Shown here piece after piece: positions 27,564 to 35,041 of a stretch of DNA of 45,104 bases (positions within the stretch are counted from its first letter, which is position 1; the number at the start of each line of letters is the position of its first letter). The notes below the pieces were generated by a model. The model was not told where the DNA came from, did not search any database, and saw nothing but the letters and a program-made list of their open reading frames with translations. A program made the position numbers and the translations under genes. This DNA is from Hyphomicrobiales bacterium (GTDB lineage: Bacteria > Pseudomonadota > Alphaproteobacteria > Rhizobiales > Methyloligellaceae): assembly GCA_021775525.1 (NCBI GenBank), contig JAJFHQ010000096.1:1-45104 (forward strand), given 5' to 3'.

Positions 27564-27939
27564 TTTCCATTAATTCCTTTTCATAGGCGATGAGTTTGTT
27601 GGCTGATTTGAGGGCTTTGTAACTTTCTCCGGCCAGAAGAAAATTGTTGATCGTATCAAGCAGCGGCATCGTGCTTGGCGCAGCAGTTTGAAGATCATTG
27701 ATCATCTGAAAATACAGATCGTGATGCTTCCTGGGATCCACAGCGAGATACATCATCTGAATGAGTAAATAGATTTTCTTACACGGCGTATCGGCGTCGT
27801 CTGGAAGCAGAATGTCCTTTTCACGCAGGACAGGTGCATCACCCTCAATGACAAACCGTGCGCGCTGCCCATCATTGGTGATAACCGAGTCGCCAACGAT
27901 GATTTTTCCAAAAGGTTTAAGCTCAACCTTCAACACCAT
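27547..27939 (-). CDS. flbT: flagellar biosynthesis repressor FlbT
   Basis: 130 residues: LKPFGKIIVGDSVITNDGQRARFVIEGDAPVLREKDILLPDDADTPCKKIYLLIQMMYL is the diagnostic FlbT block. FlbT is a post-transcriptional regulator that in Caulobacter acts through the flagellin mRNA leader and destabilises the message when hook assembly is incomplete. It overlaps flaF. A perfect CtrA box (28013-28027) lies 74 bp upstream and a strong terminator (28095-28130) separates it from the flagellin gene, so it has its own promoter. Confidence 0.94.
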   Translation of the reverse strand: MVLKVELKPFGKIIVGDSVITNDGQRARFVIEGDAPVLREKDILLPDDADTPCKKIYLLIQMMYLAVDPRKHHDLYFQMINDLQTAAPSTMPLLDTINNFLLAGESYKALKSANKLIAYEKELMENATCS

Positions 27940-28012
27940 TTAAGTACTTTCATTTTCTTTGGAACCGGGTTGAACAGGGCAGTTCAGCAGGTGAGATTAT
28001 GTTTTGTTAATA

Positions 28013-28027
28013 TTAATGCCGGGTTAA
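28013..28027. promoter_or_regulatory. perfect CtrA box upstream of flbT-flaF
   Basis: TTAA-TGCCGGG-TTAA is an exact TTAA-N7-TTAA match. It lies between the flagellin terminator and flbT, 74 bp before the flbT start. Confidence 0.7.
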
Positions 28028-28094
28028 GTCAGGCTGGAGAAATGCCGAAAACAGAAGTGGCCATGTGGAGAGATTTCAGGATCGGTTTGTGGAA

Positions 28095-28130
28095 ATAAAA
28101 AAGGCGGCGAGGATAATCCCCGCCGCCTCT
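28095..28130 (-). terminator. intrinsic terminator of the flagellin gene
   Basis: On the minus strand AGGCGGCG pairs with CGCCGCCT (arms at 28121-28128 and 28102-28109), followed by TTTTTTATTT. It lies 25 bp after the flagellin stop. Confidence 0.9.
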
Positions 28131-28153
28131 TAAGCGTTTTGTGTTGCGATCTC

Positions 28154-30466
28154 TTAGAAGAGACGCAGGACCTGCTGATCGGCCTGGGAGGCGAGGGACA
28201 GCGCAACAGACGAAAGCTGCTGGCGTGTCTGAAGGGCCAGCGTGTTGGCGCCTTCCTCGTTGGAGTCTGCCAGTGTCAGGTTGGCAGCACCCGTTTCAAG
28301 CGTGTTGATCAGGTTCTTGGTGAAGTCCTGACGGATTTCAACCACCGACAGGTTCGAACCAAAGGTCGAAGCCTGCTGACGCAGCGTGCTAATCGCCGTA
28401 TCAAGCTCGGTCAGCGTCGCATTCACCGCTGTGTTGCTCTGGAACGAGTCGGTAGCAGCGGCGGTAACGCCAAGGCCGGTCGAATCGAACGTCACACCGG
28501 TAACGGCCAGCGTGCTCGAACCACTCTCATTGAAGATAACGCTCAGGCTATCACCACTGAGGAGGTTGTTGCCGTTAAAGCTGGCATCAGCCGCCAACTG
28601 GTCGATCTGGGAACGGATGTTGTTGAATTCCGCTTCCAGAGTCGCCCGTTCGGAGTTGTTGGTGGTTGACGCAGCGGTGGCCGCGGTCGTACCGGCAGAG
28701 AGGCCGGTCCCCGTCACGGTGCCGCCAATCAGCACATCGTCGGTTGCGCCGATGCCGGTGAACTGGATCGCACCAGTTGCTGTCCGGGCACCTGTGCCGT
28801 TGACGAGGTTACCAAGAGCGGTATCCAGATCGCCGACCGAGTTGATTGCGCTAAAGTCAATCGTCTCGGCACCCGCACCACCGAAGTTGACGGTGAAGTC
28901 ATTCTGCGTCAGCGCCGCGAGAGCAGCATTGGTTGCTGACGCCGTCTGACCACCAGTCAGACCGGCAAGGGTGAGAGCGGTCGAACCACCAGCAACGCTG
29001 ACACTACCGTCGCCAACAGCTGATGCCGTTGCGGTAATGTTGTTGCTGCCGTTGACTGCGAACGTCGCACCGGTGTTGCCGTTGGCACCTGAAGCAGCAG
29101 CCAGCGCGGCTACCAGTTCAGCACGGTTTGAAACCTGGCTTGAGGCATCACTGGTACCAAAGACGATGGTATCGGAGTTGCCGTTTACGGTGAATGTAAG
29201 TGATTCACCAGCAGCTCCAGCAATACCGGCATTGGTCGCTTCAACGACCTGGCCGCTATTGAAACCACCTGCAGCCAGTGCTTCTGCACCACCGGTTATG
29301 GTGATGTCGCCATCAGTACCGGCACCCGCTGTAACCTGAATTTGGTTACCAACCAGCGCAAATCCTGCACCGGTATTGTTTGCGCCATTGAGCGCAGTGA
29401 CCTGGGCGGACAGAGTAGCCAGAGAATTGACCTCAGCGCCGCCGCCGTTACCGAAGACGATGCTGTCCGAGTTGCCGTTGATCGAGAAGGTCAACGTAGA
29501 CCCAGCCGTTGCGGCCGCATTGATCAGAGCATTTTCAGCAGTGATCGTGGTGAGGCCGTTGGCTGAACCAGATTGCCCAGCGGTGAAACCGAGTGCATCT
29601 GACAGAAGCTGGTCAGCTGCACCGCCACCGCCAGCACCGTCATCAACCTGAATCGTGAGGTCGACTGCGTTGCTGCCGCTGTCACCAGCAATGGTCAGCG
29701 CATTGGCCGCAAAGCTCGCGTCAATTTGACCACCGAAGCCGGCATTGATTGCAGCAGCAAGGTCAGAAACGGTTGCCTGTGCTGTACCGGCACCAACACC
29801 ATTCAAGTCATCGATGTTGATTGAGACCGTCGTGGCATCGTTCGCACCTGCGGCAGCGTTTGTGGCGCCCGCAGCTTCGAGGTTGACCGTAAACGTTCCA
29901 CCATCATAACCGAAGGTAATGGTGTCAGTAGCACCTGTGCCAAACCCAAGTGAGACAAGGGTCGGGTCGCCAGCAAGAGCAGCACCGGTACCTGTCGGGT
30001 TCACATCAGCAACAATACCGCCTGAAACCGCGCCAGTCGCCTGGGCAGCTGTATCAGCAGCAATTGCGCCTGTACCAGCCAGAACCGCCGCCGTATCGTC
30101 AGCAGCGAAGGTAACACCACCGGTTACCGTACCAGCAGCAGCAGCTGTCGTAGTTGCCGCCGGGTTCTGCAGAGCCTGACGCGCCGTCGCCTGGGCATTT
30201 TCCACCAATTTCGTGAGAGCGGAGATGCCTTCGTCGGCGGCTTTGACCGTTTGCACGGCGTTGCCGACCGAGTCGAGAAGGCGATTGAGGTCGCCTGCAC
30301 GGCTGTTCAGCGAAGAAGCTGTAAAAAACGCCGTTGGATCGTCAAGAGCACTGTTCACCTTCAAACCTGTTGCGAGACGCTCCTGCGTCTTCTCCAGCAG
30401 GCTGGCAGTGTTTTGCAACGACAAGAGGTTGTTGCGGACCGCCGAGGAGAGTGTAATATCAGCCAT
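28154..30466 (-). CDS. large flagellin (770 residues)
   Basis: The filament subunit. Residues 1-105 (ITLSSAVRNNLLSLQNTASLLEKTQERLATGLKVNSALDDP) and about 603-770 (ending LALQTRQQLSSVALSLASQADQQVLRLF) are the conserved D0/D1 helices. The central about 490 residues are Ala/Gly/Thr-rich, nearly free of Lys and Arg, and built from beta modules related to flagellin-IN: SINGNSDSIVFGNGGG and TVNGNSDTIVFGTSDA are clear repeats. It carries no cysteine. It is transcribed alone, ending at a strong terminator. The promoter region (30467-30811) shows no canonical sigma-54 site. Confidence 0.94.
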   Translation of the reverse strand: MADITLSSAVRNNLLSLQNTASLLEKTQERLATGLKVNSALDDPTAFFTASSLNSRAGDLNRLLDSVGNAVQTVKAADEGISALTKLVENAQATARQALQNPAATTTAAAAGTVTGGVTFAADDTAAVLAGTGAIAADTAAQATGAVSGGIVADVNPTGTGAALAGDPTLVSLGFGTGATDTITFGYDGGTFTVNLEAAGATNAAAGANDATTVSINIDDLNGVGAGTAQATVSDLAAAINAGFGGQIDASFAANALTIAGDSGSNAVDLTIQVDDGAGGGGAADQLLSDALGFTAGQSGSANGLTTITAENALINAAATAGSTLTFSINGNSDSIVFGNGGGAEVNSLATLSAQVTALNGANNTGAGFALVGNQIQVTAGAGTDGDITITGGAEALAAGGFNSGQVVEATNAGIAGAAGESLTFTVNGNSDTIVFGTSDASSQVSNRAELVAALAAASGANGNTGATFAVNGSNNITATASAVGDGSVSVAGGSTALTLAGLTGGQTASATNAALAALTQNDFTVNFGGAGAETIDFSAINSVGDLDTALGNLVNGTGARTATGAIQFTGIGATDDVLIGGTVTGTGLSAGTTAATAASTTNNSERATLEAEFNNIRSQIDQLAADASFNGNNLLSGDSLSVIFNESGSSTLAVTGVTFDSTGLGVTAAATDSFQSNTAVNATLTELDTAISTLRQQASTFGSNLSVVEIRQDFTKNLINTLETGAANLTLADSNEEGANTLALQTRQQLSSVALSLASQADQQVLRLF
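29154..29505 (-). repeat. repeated beta modules in the flagellin variable domain
   Basis: Two copies of the module core are recognisable at about 29451-29500 (SINGNSDSIVFG) and 29157-29204 (TVNGNSDTIVFG), about 295 bp apart. Less similar copies are near 28862-28895 (DFTVNFGGAGAETIDF) and about 29880-29935 (ITFGYDGGTFTVNL). The DNA of the first two retains the shared core GAGTTGCCGTT. The repeats encode the surface-exposed part of the filament and probably arose by duplication. Confidence 0.65.
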
Positions 30467-30811
30467 AGCTGTACTTCCTTTTCTGGATTACTAAAACACA
30501 TGTCCCTCCTGGAACATGACTGGCATCATCACGAATTAAGCCTAATGAGGCGTTAACCCTCACACGGTGTAGACTGCCGTACTGAGGGTATTTTTCCCCG
30601 CTCAATGCGATCCGATGCTTGGCCGACGAAATTACCACCGCCAGCTCGGGACAGTTATGTAGGACAAACGGAAAGGCAGGGTTAATGGCCCCGACACACG
30701 CTTGATAAGGTTACCGAAATATGAGCGTGGCGGATTACCGGGGTTTTTGTGTTACCATCCGGAAACTGAAGCCGTGGCGGGTTAACAGGCTGCGGTATTT
30801 TGTCTCTTTTT
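30467..30811 (-). promoter_or_regulatory. flagellin promoter/leader region with a hairpin
   Basis: This 345-bp region between flgN and the flagellin start holds no gene. The best structure is an interrupted stem: ACCCTCA (30556-30562) with TGAGGGT (30583-30589), and inside it ACGG (30564-30567) with CCGT (30577-30580). It sits about 90-125 bp before the flagellin ATG, where a transcribed leader would be. AGGAGG-like purines near 30505 are too distant to be the start signal; GGAAG lies near the ATG. I find no sigma-54 promoter with good elements, only a GG-N10-GC without further match near 30600-30613. Confidence 0.45.
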
Positions 30812-31303
30812 CTACAAGACCGTATTCACCGAAATTGCAGACGGGCGCGCGGGTGGCGAATTCGTAACATCTGCATTCTGGCCATAGGTTTCAGGTCCGG
30901 ACGTGCGGGCGCTGGCTTTTGCTGCAATTGTGTGGAGGAGAGACTCCGACACGGCTTTCATGGCAACCAGGGCGTCCTGGTTGGCATTAATGGATTTCTG
31001 CAACTGGCCATGCTGCTCCTTGATCGCGTTGATTTCTTCAGGAGCGGCCATGGTTATGAAGTCCGCATCGCGGCGGAAAACCGCCATATCACGGGTTAGC
31101 ATAGCGTTGAGGGCTGACTTGCGCACATGAAGCGATCCGATTTCACGCGGCTTGCCCTGTTTGAGCATTGCCGTTTCCTTGTCGAGCAGGCCGACAAGTT
31201 CAGCTGTGGTTTCCAGAAGACGCGAGCACAGCATTTGTGCGGCCTCAGCGGTTTCAATGCGCGGGATATCCGCGGACGAAATTGTGTTTTGTGTCAGCGT
31301 CAT
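30812..31303 (-). CDS. flgN: FlgN-like flagellar export chaperone
   Basis: 163 residues, predicted almost all helical over 15-130 (AAQMLCSRLLETTAELVGLLDKETAMLKQGKPREIGSLHVRKSALNAMLTRD), which is the FlgN pattern of a long helix with ETAMLKQG. FlgN chaperones the hook-associated proteins FlgK and FlgL. The C-terminal 30 residues are low-complexity and probably disordered. The start overlaps the flgJ stop (ATGA). It is the third gene of the flgI operon. The family call is by pattern and position; FlgN proteins diverge strongly. Confidence 0.7.
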   Translation of the reverse strand: MTLTQNTISSADIPRIETAEAAQMLCSRLLETTAELVGLLDKETAMLKQGKPREIGSLHVRKSALNAMLTRDMAVFRRDADFITMAAPEEINAIKEQHGQLQKSINANQDALVAMKAVSESLLHTIAAKASARTSGPETYGQNADVTNSPPARPSAISVNTVL

Positions 31304-31626
31304 CGTTGTGCGCCCTCCTGAAGCGCAATCAGGTCACGGGTAATTTGGTCGGCCATGCCGAGCCCACCATTCTGTGAAATCTGCTTGGCATATTCGCTAA
31401 TGATCAGGGATCGGTAGGTTTTCTCGGAATTACCGCCGCCAAAGGGAGCATCGGTTTTCACGCCCTCGAACATCCCCTCCAGCATGGTGGTGAGAAATAC
31501 AGCTTCAAACTCTTCTGCCGCCTTGCGCGAGTTTGCATGAGCACCGCCGGGTGCCGCATTCGCGATGGACTTCGGACTGGCCGGCTTGGCCATCTGTGCA
31601 AGGGCATTTGCCAGTGTTGCGTCCAT
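31300..31626 (-). CDS. flgJ: rod-binding protein, FlgJ N-terminal domain (CheL-type)
   Basis: 108 residues with only the rod-capping half of FlgJ: KAAEEFEAVFLTTMLEGMFEGVKTDAPFGGGNSEKTYRSLIISEYAKQISQNGGLGMADQI. The muramidase domain of enteric FlgJ is absent, as usual for alphaproteobacteria, where a separate hydrolase opens the wall. The start overlaps the flgI stop by one base (TAATG) and its stop overlaps flgN. Confidence 0.9.
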   Translation of the reverse strand: MDATLANALAQMAKPASPKSIANAAPGGAHANSRKAAEEFEAVFLTTMLEGMFEGVKTDAPFGGGNSEKTYRSLIISEYAKQISQNGGLGMADQITRDLIALQEGAQR

Positions 31627-32786
31627 TACATCACCTCTATTTCTGCTTGCAGGGCACCTGATGCCTTTACGGCCTGGAGAATGGAAATCATGTCGCGCGG
31701 TCCTATGCCCAGTGCATTGAGACCGTCGACAAGCTCATGAAGCGAGATGCCTTCGGGTATCACCGCGAGTTTGTTTTCACCCTCGTCATCCGCCGAGATG
31801 CGGGTGCGTGGCACAACCACGGTCCTGCCGTTTTCAGACAGCGGATTGGGCTGGCTCACCTGCGGCGCTTCGGTAATGGTGACAGTCAGATTGCCTTGCG
31901 CGATGGCGACGGTGGAGACGCGAACATCACGGCCCATCACGATGATCCCGGTGGTTTCGTCGATCACAACCTTTGCGGCCTGGTCCGGCTCGATGCGCAG
32001 CTGCTCGATCTCCGTGAGCATCTGCACGATGGTGCCTTTATATTTCTTGGGCAGATTAATGGTCACTGTTGCCGGATCGCGGGGGAAGGCCGTCTTGAGC
32101 GACGTGAAGGTGTTTATGGCCGTGGCTATGCGTTTTGCCGTGGTGAGGTCCGGATTGCGCAAGGCCAGCCGCACGGTGCGCTGATGTTCCAGGGAGAAAC
32201 GTATTTCGCGTTCGACAATTGCGCCATTGGCGATTCGCCCTACCGTCGGGACGCCACGCGTAATTGACGCCGCTTCGCCTTCGGCAGCAAAACCGGCAAC
32301 GGCAACAGAACCCTGGCCAACTGCGTAAACTTCGCCATCGGCACCGTGAAGCGGAGACACTAGCAATATCCCCCCTTGAAGGCTTGCTGCGTCACCGAGT
32401 GCGCTCACCGAAACATCGATACGCGTTCCTTGCGTGGCGAAGGGAGGGAGATTTGCGGTCACCATGACAGCGGCCACATTGGCTGTGCGTAGATCCGTAT
32501 CGCGCGTGTTGATGCCAAGGCGCTCCAGCATCGCTTGCAGGCTTTGTCGGGTGAATGGGGAGTTGCGCAGGGAGTCACCTGTGCCATTCAGACCAACCAC
32601 GAGGCCATAACCGACTAGTTGGTTCTCACGAATGCCTTCGAAGTCAACCAGGTCCTTGATGCGAGAGGTGGCATGCACAGGCGCGGACCAGAAGTGTGCC
32701 AGGCAGGTAAAAAGCACCAGCAAACTTGTCAGATACGCGCCGGTGCGGCGGCTCTGGCCGGGTGATTTAGCGGTGTTTGCGGTCAA
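31626..32786 (-). CDS. flgI: flagellar P-ring protein FlgI
   Basis: 386 residues; the periplasmic ring around the rod. A signal peptide ends near ALFWSAPVHA-type sequence (HFWSAPVHATSRIKDLV). Canonical blocks follow: RIKDLVDFEGIRENQLVGYGLVVGLNGTGDSL, FTRQSLQAMLERLGIN, VSALGDAASLQGGILLVSPLHGADG and the C-terminal GISLHELVDGLNALGIGPRDMISILQAVKASGALQAEIEVM. The start is TTG at 32786 with GGGGA six bases upstream. It leads the flgI-flgJ-flgN operon from a sigma-54 promoter. Confidence 0.96.
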   Translation of the reverse strand: MTANTAKSPGQSRRTGAYLTSLLVLFTCLAHFWSAPVHATSRIKDLVDFEGIRENQLVGYGLVVGLNGTGDSLRNSPFTRQSLQAMLERLGINTRDTDLRTANVAAVMVTANLPPFATQGTRIDVSVSALGDAASLQGGILLVSPLHGADGEVYAVGQGSVAVAGFAAEGEAASITRGVPTVGRIANGAIVEREIRFSLEHQRTVRLALRNPDLTTAKRIATAINTFTSLKTAFPRDPATVTINLPKKYKGTIVQMLTEIEQLRIEPDQAAKVVIDETTGIIVMGRDVRVSTVAIAQGNLTVTITEAPQVSQPNPLSENGRTVVVPRTRISADDEGENKLAVIPEGISLHELVDGLNALGIGPRDMISILQAVKASGALQAEIEVM

Positions 32787-32844
32787 GACTGTTCCCCATT
32801 CCCAAGTTTTGCGGGCGTAATGGTGTGATCCCTCATTCCTGTAT

Positions 32845-32860
32845 AGCGAAAGTCATGCCA
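32845..32860 (-). promoter_or_regulatory. sigma-54 promoter of flgI-flgJ-flgN
   Basis: On the minus strand TGGCATG-ACTT-TCGCT keeps GG-N10-GC and most of the -24 element; the -12 element has one change (TCGC for TTGC). It lies about 60 bp before the TTG start of flgI. Confidence 0.7.
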
Positions 32861-32884
32861 GAAAATTTTTGACTCAAAATTATA

Positions 32885-32897
32885 TAACCTATTGATA
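32885..32897 (-). promoter_or_regulatory. perfect IHF consensus site
   Basis: On the minus strand TATCAATAGGTTA fits WATCAANNNNTTR at every informative position. It lies in a very AT-rich stretch, between the sigma-54 promoter (32845-32860) and the FlbD-like dyad (32953-32977). Confidence 0.6.
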
Positions 32898-32952
32898 ATT
32901 ATATATAAAAAATAACACCCATAACGGAAGTGCAGTTTGTGTGAGCAAGTTC

Positions 32953-32977
32953 TGCCCGCAAGTGGGCAAAAAGTGCC
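32953..32977. promoter_or_regulatory. FlbD-like dyads between flgI and fliX
   Basis: TGCCC-N6-GGGCA (32953-32968) overlaps GGCA-N5-TGCC (32965-32977). The arms resemble the GGCAA/TTGCC elements at flgE and flgF but are less perfect. Distance to the flgI -24 element is about 95 bp. Confidence 0.45.
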
Positions 32978-32982
32978 GCCCT

Positions 32983-32997
32983 TTAACCCATCGTTAA
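32983..32997. promoter_or_regulatory. perfect CtrA box upstream of fliX
   Basis: TTAA-CCCATCG-TTAA is an exact TTAA-N7-TTAA match, 50 bp before the fliX start. CtrA directly controls early flagellar genes, including fliX, in Caulobacter. Confidence 0.75.
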
Positions 32998-33046
32998 GCA
33001 TGACAGGAGAATTATTAACGCAACCAACACTCACTCTGACGAAGAC

Positions 33047-33472
33047 ATGAAACCCATGCGCGTTTCTCAAACACGGCGGTCAAATGCGGCTCAAAAGGCA
33101 CGCACGGCACGCGGCTCCGGCAGCGGCCAGTTTCAACTTCCAAAAGGGCGCGCGGCAACCCACCGCCCAGAGGTTTCGGGACCTGTGTCCGTTGGCAGCA
33201 TTGACGCGATCGTGGCCTTGCAAGCGGTTGAGGAACCATCCGACCAGCGTCGCCAGGCCGTTGAGACTGGCGACCGTATTCTTGATTTGCTGGATCAACT
33301 CAAGATCGGAGTCCTGTCGGGCAATGTTAGTGTGGGGGATCTGAACAGGCTGAAGAAAATGATTGAGCGGCAAATGTCAGTCGATGATGATCCCGGCCTC
33401 AACGACATCCTCAAACAAATCGATCTAAGGGCGCGTGTGGAGCTTGCCAAGCTCAAGGGTACTGCCGCCTGA
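33047..33472 (+). CDS. fliX: flagellar assembly regulator FliX
   Basis: 141 residues. The C-terminal half (RRQAVETGDRILDLLDQLKIGVLSGNVSVGDLNRLKKMIERQ … LNDILKQIDLRARVELAKL) is the conserved FliX helical domain; the N-terminal 50 residues are basic and low in complexity (VSQTRRSNAAQKARTARGSGSG). In Caulobacter FliX couples early basal-body assembly to FlbD activity. It is divergent from flgI, the same arrangement as in Caulobacter. ATG 33047 is used; ATG 33056 is also possible. Confidence 0.93.
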   Translation: MKPMRVSQTRRSNAAQKARTARGSGSGQFQLPKGRAATHRPEVSGPVSVGSIDAIVALQAVEEPSDQRRQAVETGDRILDLLDQLKIGVLSGNVSVGDLNRLKKMIERQMSVDDDPGLNDILKQIDLRARVELAKLKGTAA

Positions 33473-33552
33473 CCACACCTTTTACGTGAAACGAAGCATG
33501 CCGGATTCTCAATTCAGGGAATGTCATCCATTCTTAACAAGATTCAGAAATC

Positions 33553-33580
33553 TTGACTTGCTTCCCGAGTTCCTTAAATA
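33553..33580 (+). promoter_or_regulatory. possible sigma-70-type promoter for dksA
   Basis: TTGACT, 16 bases, then TAAATA. It lies about 110 bp before the dksA ATG in the 219-bp fliX-dksA gap. A small hairpin CAAGATT-CAGA-AATCTTG (about 33538-33555) overlaps its start and might instead end fliX transcription. Confidence 0.35.
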
Positions 33581-33691
33581 CGGGGCACTCGTTCGCCAGC
33601 TGGATTGTCGGATCAAGAATGACAGCACGCTGGTTGCCAGGGCTGACCTTCGTATCAGTCAAGGAAAACTCTAAGCTGAGGCGTTACTGTC

Positions 33692-34177
33692 ATGACCACG
33701 AAAACCAAGACAAAGCCAAAGCCAAAGTCGAAAAAGAGCGCGACTGCAAAGGCCAAGCCGCGCACACGCTCCAAGGCAAAGGCATATAAGCCGTTGGAAA
33801 GCGAGCCCTTCATGAACAAACGTCAGAAGGCGTATTTCCGCGACAAGTTACAGGCGTGGAAAGAAGAAATACTACGCTCTAACAAAACCACGCTGCAAAA
33901 TCTTCAGGAAGAGTCGGAGAAACATGCCGATATTGCTGACCGGGCCACTTCGGAGGCAGATCGGGCGCTGGAACTCAGGGCGCGTGACAGGCAGCGTAAA
34001 TTGATCGCTAAAATCGATGCAGCACTCGAGCGAATCGAAGATGGCAGCTATGGTTTTTGTGAGGAAACGGGCGAACCTATCGGGCTGAAGCGGCTCGATG
34101 CGCGCCCCATCGCAATGCTGAGTGTCGAAGCGCAGGAATCACACGAACGGCGCGAGCGGGTTTACCGCAACGAATAA
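33692..34177 (+). CDS. dksA: DksA-like regulator lacking the zinc cysteines
   Basis: 161 residues: a Lys-rich N-terminal tail (about 1-34), then a DksA coiled coil with the tip region ADIADRATSEADRALELRARDRQRK, which keeps acidic residues at the tip that reaches into the RNA polymerase secondary channel. The zinc-finger region reads GFCEETGEPIGLKRLDARPIAMLSVEAQ: only one of four cysteines is left, so it cannot bind Zn like classical DksA. Fold and glycines are retained, as in cysteine-poor DksA paralogues. The position beside fliX and flgH is shared with other alphaproteobacterial flagellar loci. Confidence 0.9.
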   Translation: MTTKTKTKPKPKSKKSATAKAKPRTRSKAKAYKPLESEPFMNKRQKAYFRDKLQAWKEEILRSNKTTLQNLQEESEKHADIADRATSEADRALELRARDRQRKLIAKIDAALERIEDGSYGFCEETGEPIGLKRLDARPIAMLSVEAQESHERRERVYRNE

Positions 34178-34196
34178 TCCCGGTTTGAAATGATTT

Positions 34197-34226
34197 GCCC
34201 CGCATCCCGAAACCGGGATGCGGGGC
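34197..34226. terminator. hairpin terminator between dksA and flgH
   Basis: A perfect 13-bp stem: GCCCCGCATCCCG (34197-34209) with CGGGATGCGGGGC (34214-34226), loop of four. No good T-tract on either side, but the position between convergent genes supports a terminator role. Confidence 0.75.
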
Positions 34227-34241
34227 GAGTTCGCAAACTCC

Positions 34242-35021
34242 CTAGAACGGCAGCAGGATATCCAGGAATTGCTGTCCGTAGCGTGGCTGTTGCACATCAG
34301 TGATCTGGCCTTTGCCACCGTAGGAAACGCGGGCTTCAGCGATCTTGGATATGGGGATCGTGTTGGTGGACGTGATGTCCTCGGGACGGGCCACACCGGC
34401 AACGATCAGTTCACGCATCTCGTAATTGACGCGCACTTCCTGCCTGCCCTCAATCACCATGTTGCCATTGGGCAGGACCTGGGTGACAACGGCGGCCATC
34501 TTCATCGTGATCTTCTCTTCGCGATCTATACCGCCGCCGCCTTCGCTCTTGGAATCGCTGTTTGCCCGCACAAAGTCGCTCAGGTCGAGCCGGTCCAGAT
34601 TGACACCACGACCATCAGCCGCTCTGGGCAAGATGCTTTCCAGGGCTTTTGACAATTCCCAGCCACCCAGCTTCGGAATGCCGACATTCTCTTCATTGTC
34701 TCTGTTTCGTGTGGTCTCGTTATCGAGTTCCGCCTTGTCGGTAATTTCCACGATAACAGTGAGAATATCTCCAACCCGGCGCGCACGCTGATCTTCAAAG
34801 AAGGCCCGCGCACCCGTACGCCACAGCGAATTCGGGCTGTAGCTCACTTTTTCGGGTACCGGCATCGGCATTGAGACGGGCCGGTAGCCCGGCTGCATGA
34901 CAGGATTCTCGATGGCCGAAAGTTTCGGGGTCTCACCGATATCCTTGATTCTCTCAACCGCGCTGCAACCGCCCAAGCTTGATGCTGCCAGGGCTGTTAT
35001 CAAAATACACTTAAACTTCAT
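34242..35021 (-). CDS. flgH: flagellar L-ring lipoprotein FlgH
   Basis: 259 residues; outer-membrane ring around the rod. Signal peptide KCILITALAASSLGGC ends in lipobox LGGC. Family blocks: SLWRTGARAFFEDQRARRVGDILTVIVEITDKAELDNETTRNR, and at the C-terminus NGNMVIEGRQEVRVNYEMRELIVAGVARPEDITSTNTIPISKIAEARVSYGGKGQITDVQQPRYGQQFLDILLPF. It is the last gene of flgF-flgG-flgA-flgH. Confidence 0.96.
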   Translation of the reverse strand: MKFKCILITALAASSLGGCSAVERIKDIGETPKLSAIENPVMQPGYRPVSMPMPVPEKVSYSPNSLWRTGARAFFEDQRARRVGDILTVIVEITDKAELDNETTRNRDNEENVGIPKLGGWELSKALESILPRAADGRGVNLDRLDLSDFVRANSDSKSEGGGGIDREEKITMKMAAVVTQVLPNGNMVIEGRQEVRVNYEMRELIVAGVARPEDITSTNTIPISKIAEARVSYGGKGQITDVQQPRYGQQFLDILLPF

Positions 35022-35041
35022 ATGACCGACTCTTCCTCATA

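Noticed and set aside
27961..27984. GGAAC-N16-GTT, similar to the EcfG general stress promoter
   Set aside because: It points on the + strand into the antisense of the flagellin gene, with no gene to serve.
28860..29940. Repeats inside the flagellin gene considered as a CRISPR-like or tandem non-coding array
   Set aside because: Copies are coding, in frame, irregularly spaced and diverged at the DNA level.
30600..30613. GG-N10-GC on the minus strand upstream of flagellin
   Set aside because: Neither the TGGCAC nor the TTGC element is otherwise present, so it is not called a sigma-54 promoter.
32870..32930. Very AT-rich 60-bp stretch considered as a sign of foreign DNA
   Set aside because: It lies between a sigma-54 promoter and its enhancer and contains a perfect IHF site, so promoter bending explains it.
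33435..33674. 79-codon + strand frame between fliX and dksA
   Set aside because: It begins inside fliX in another frame, lacks a start signal and covers the putative dksA promoter.
34212..34652. 144-codon + strand frame opposite flgH
   Set aside because: Antisense shadow of the clearly conserved flgH coding sequence.
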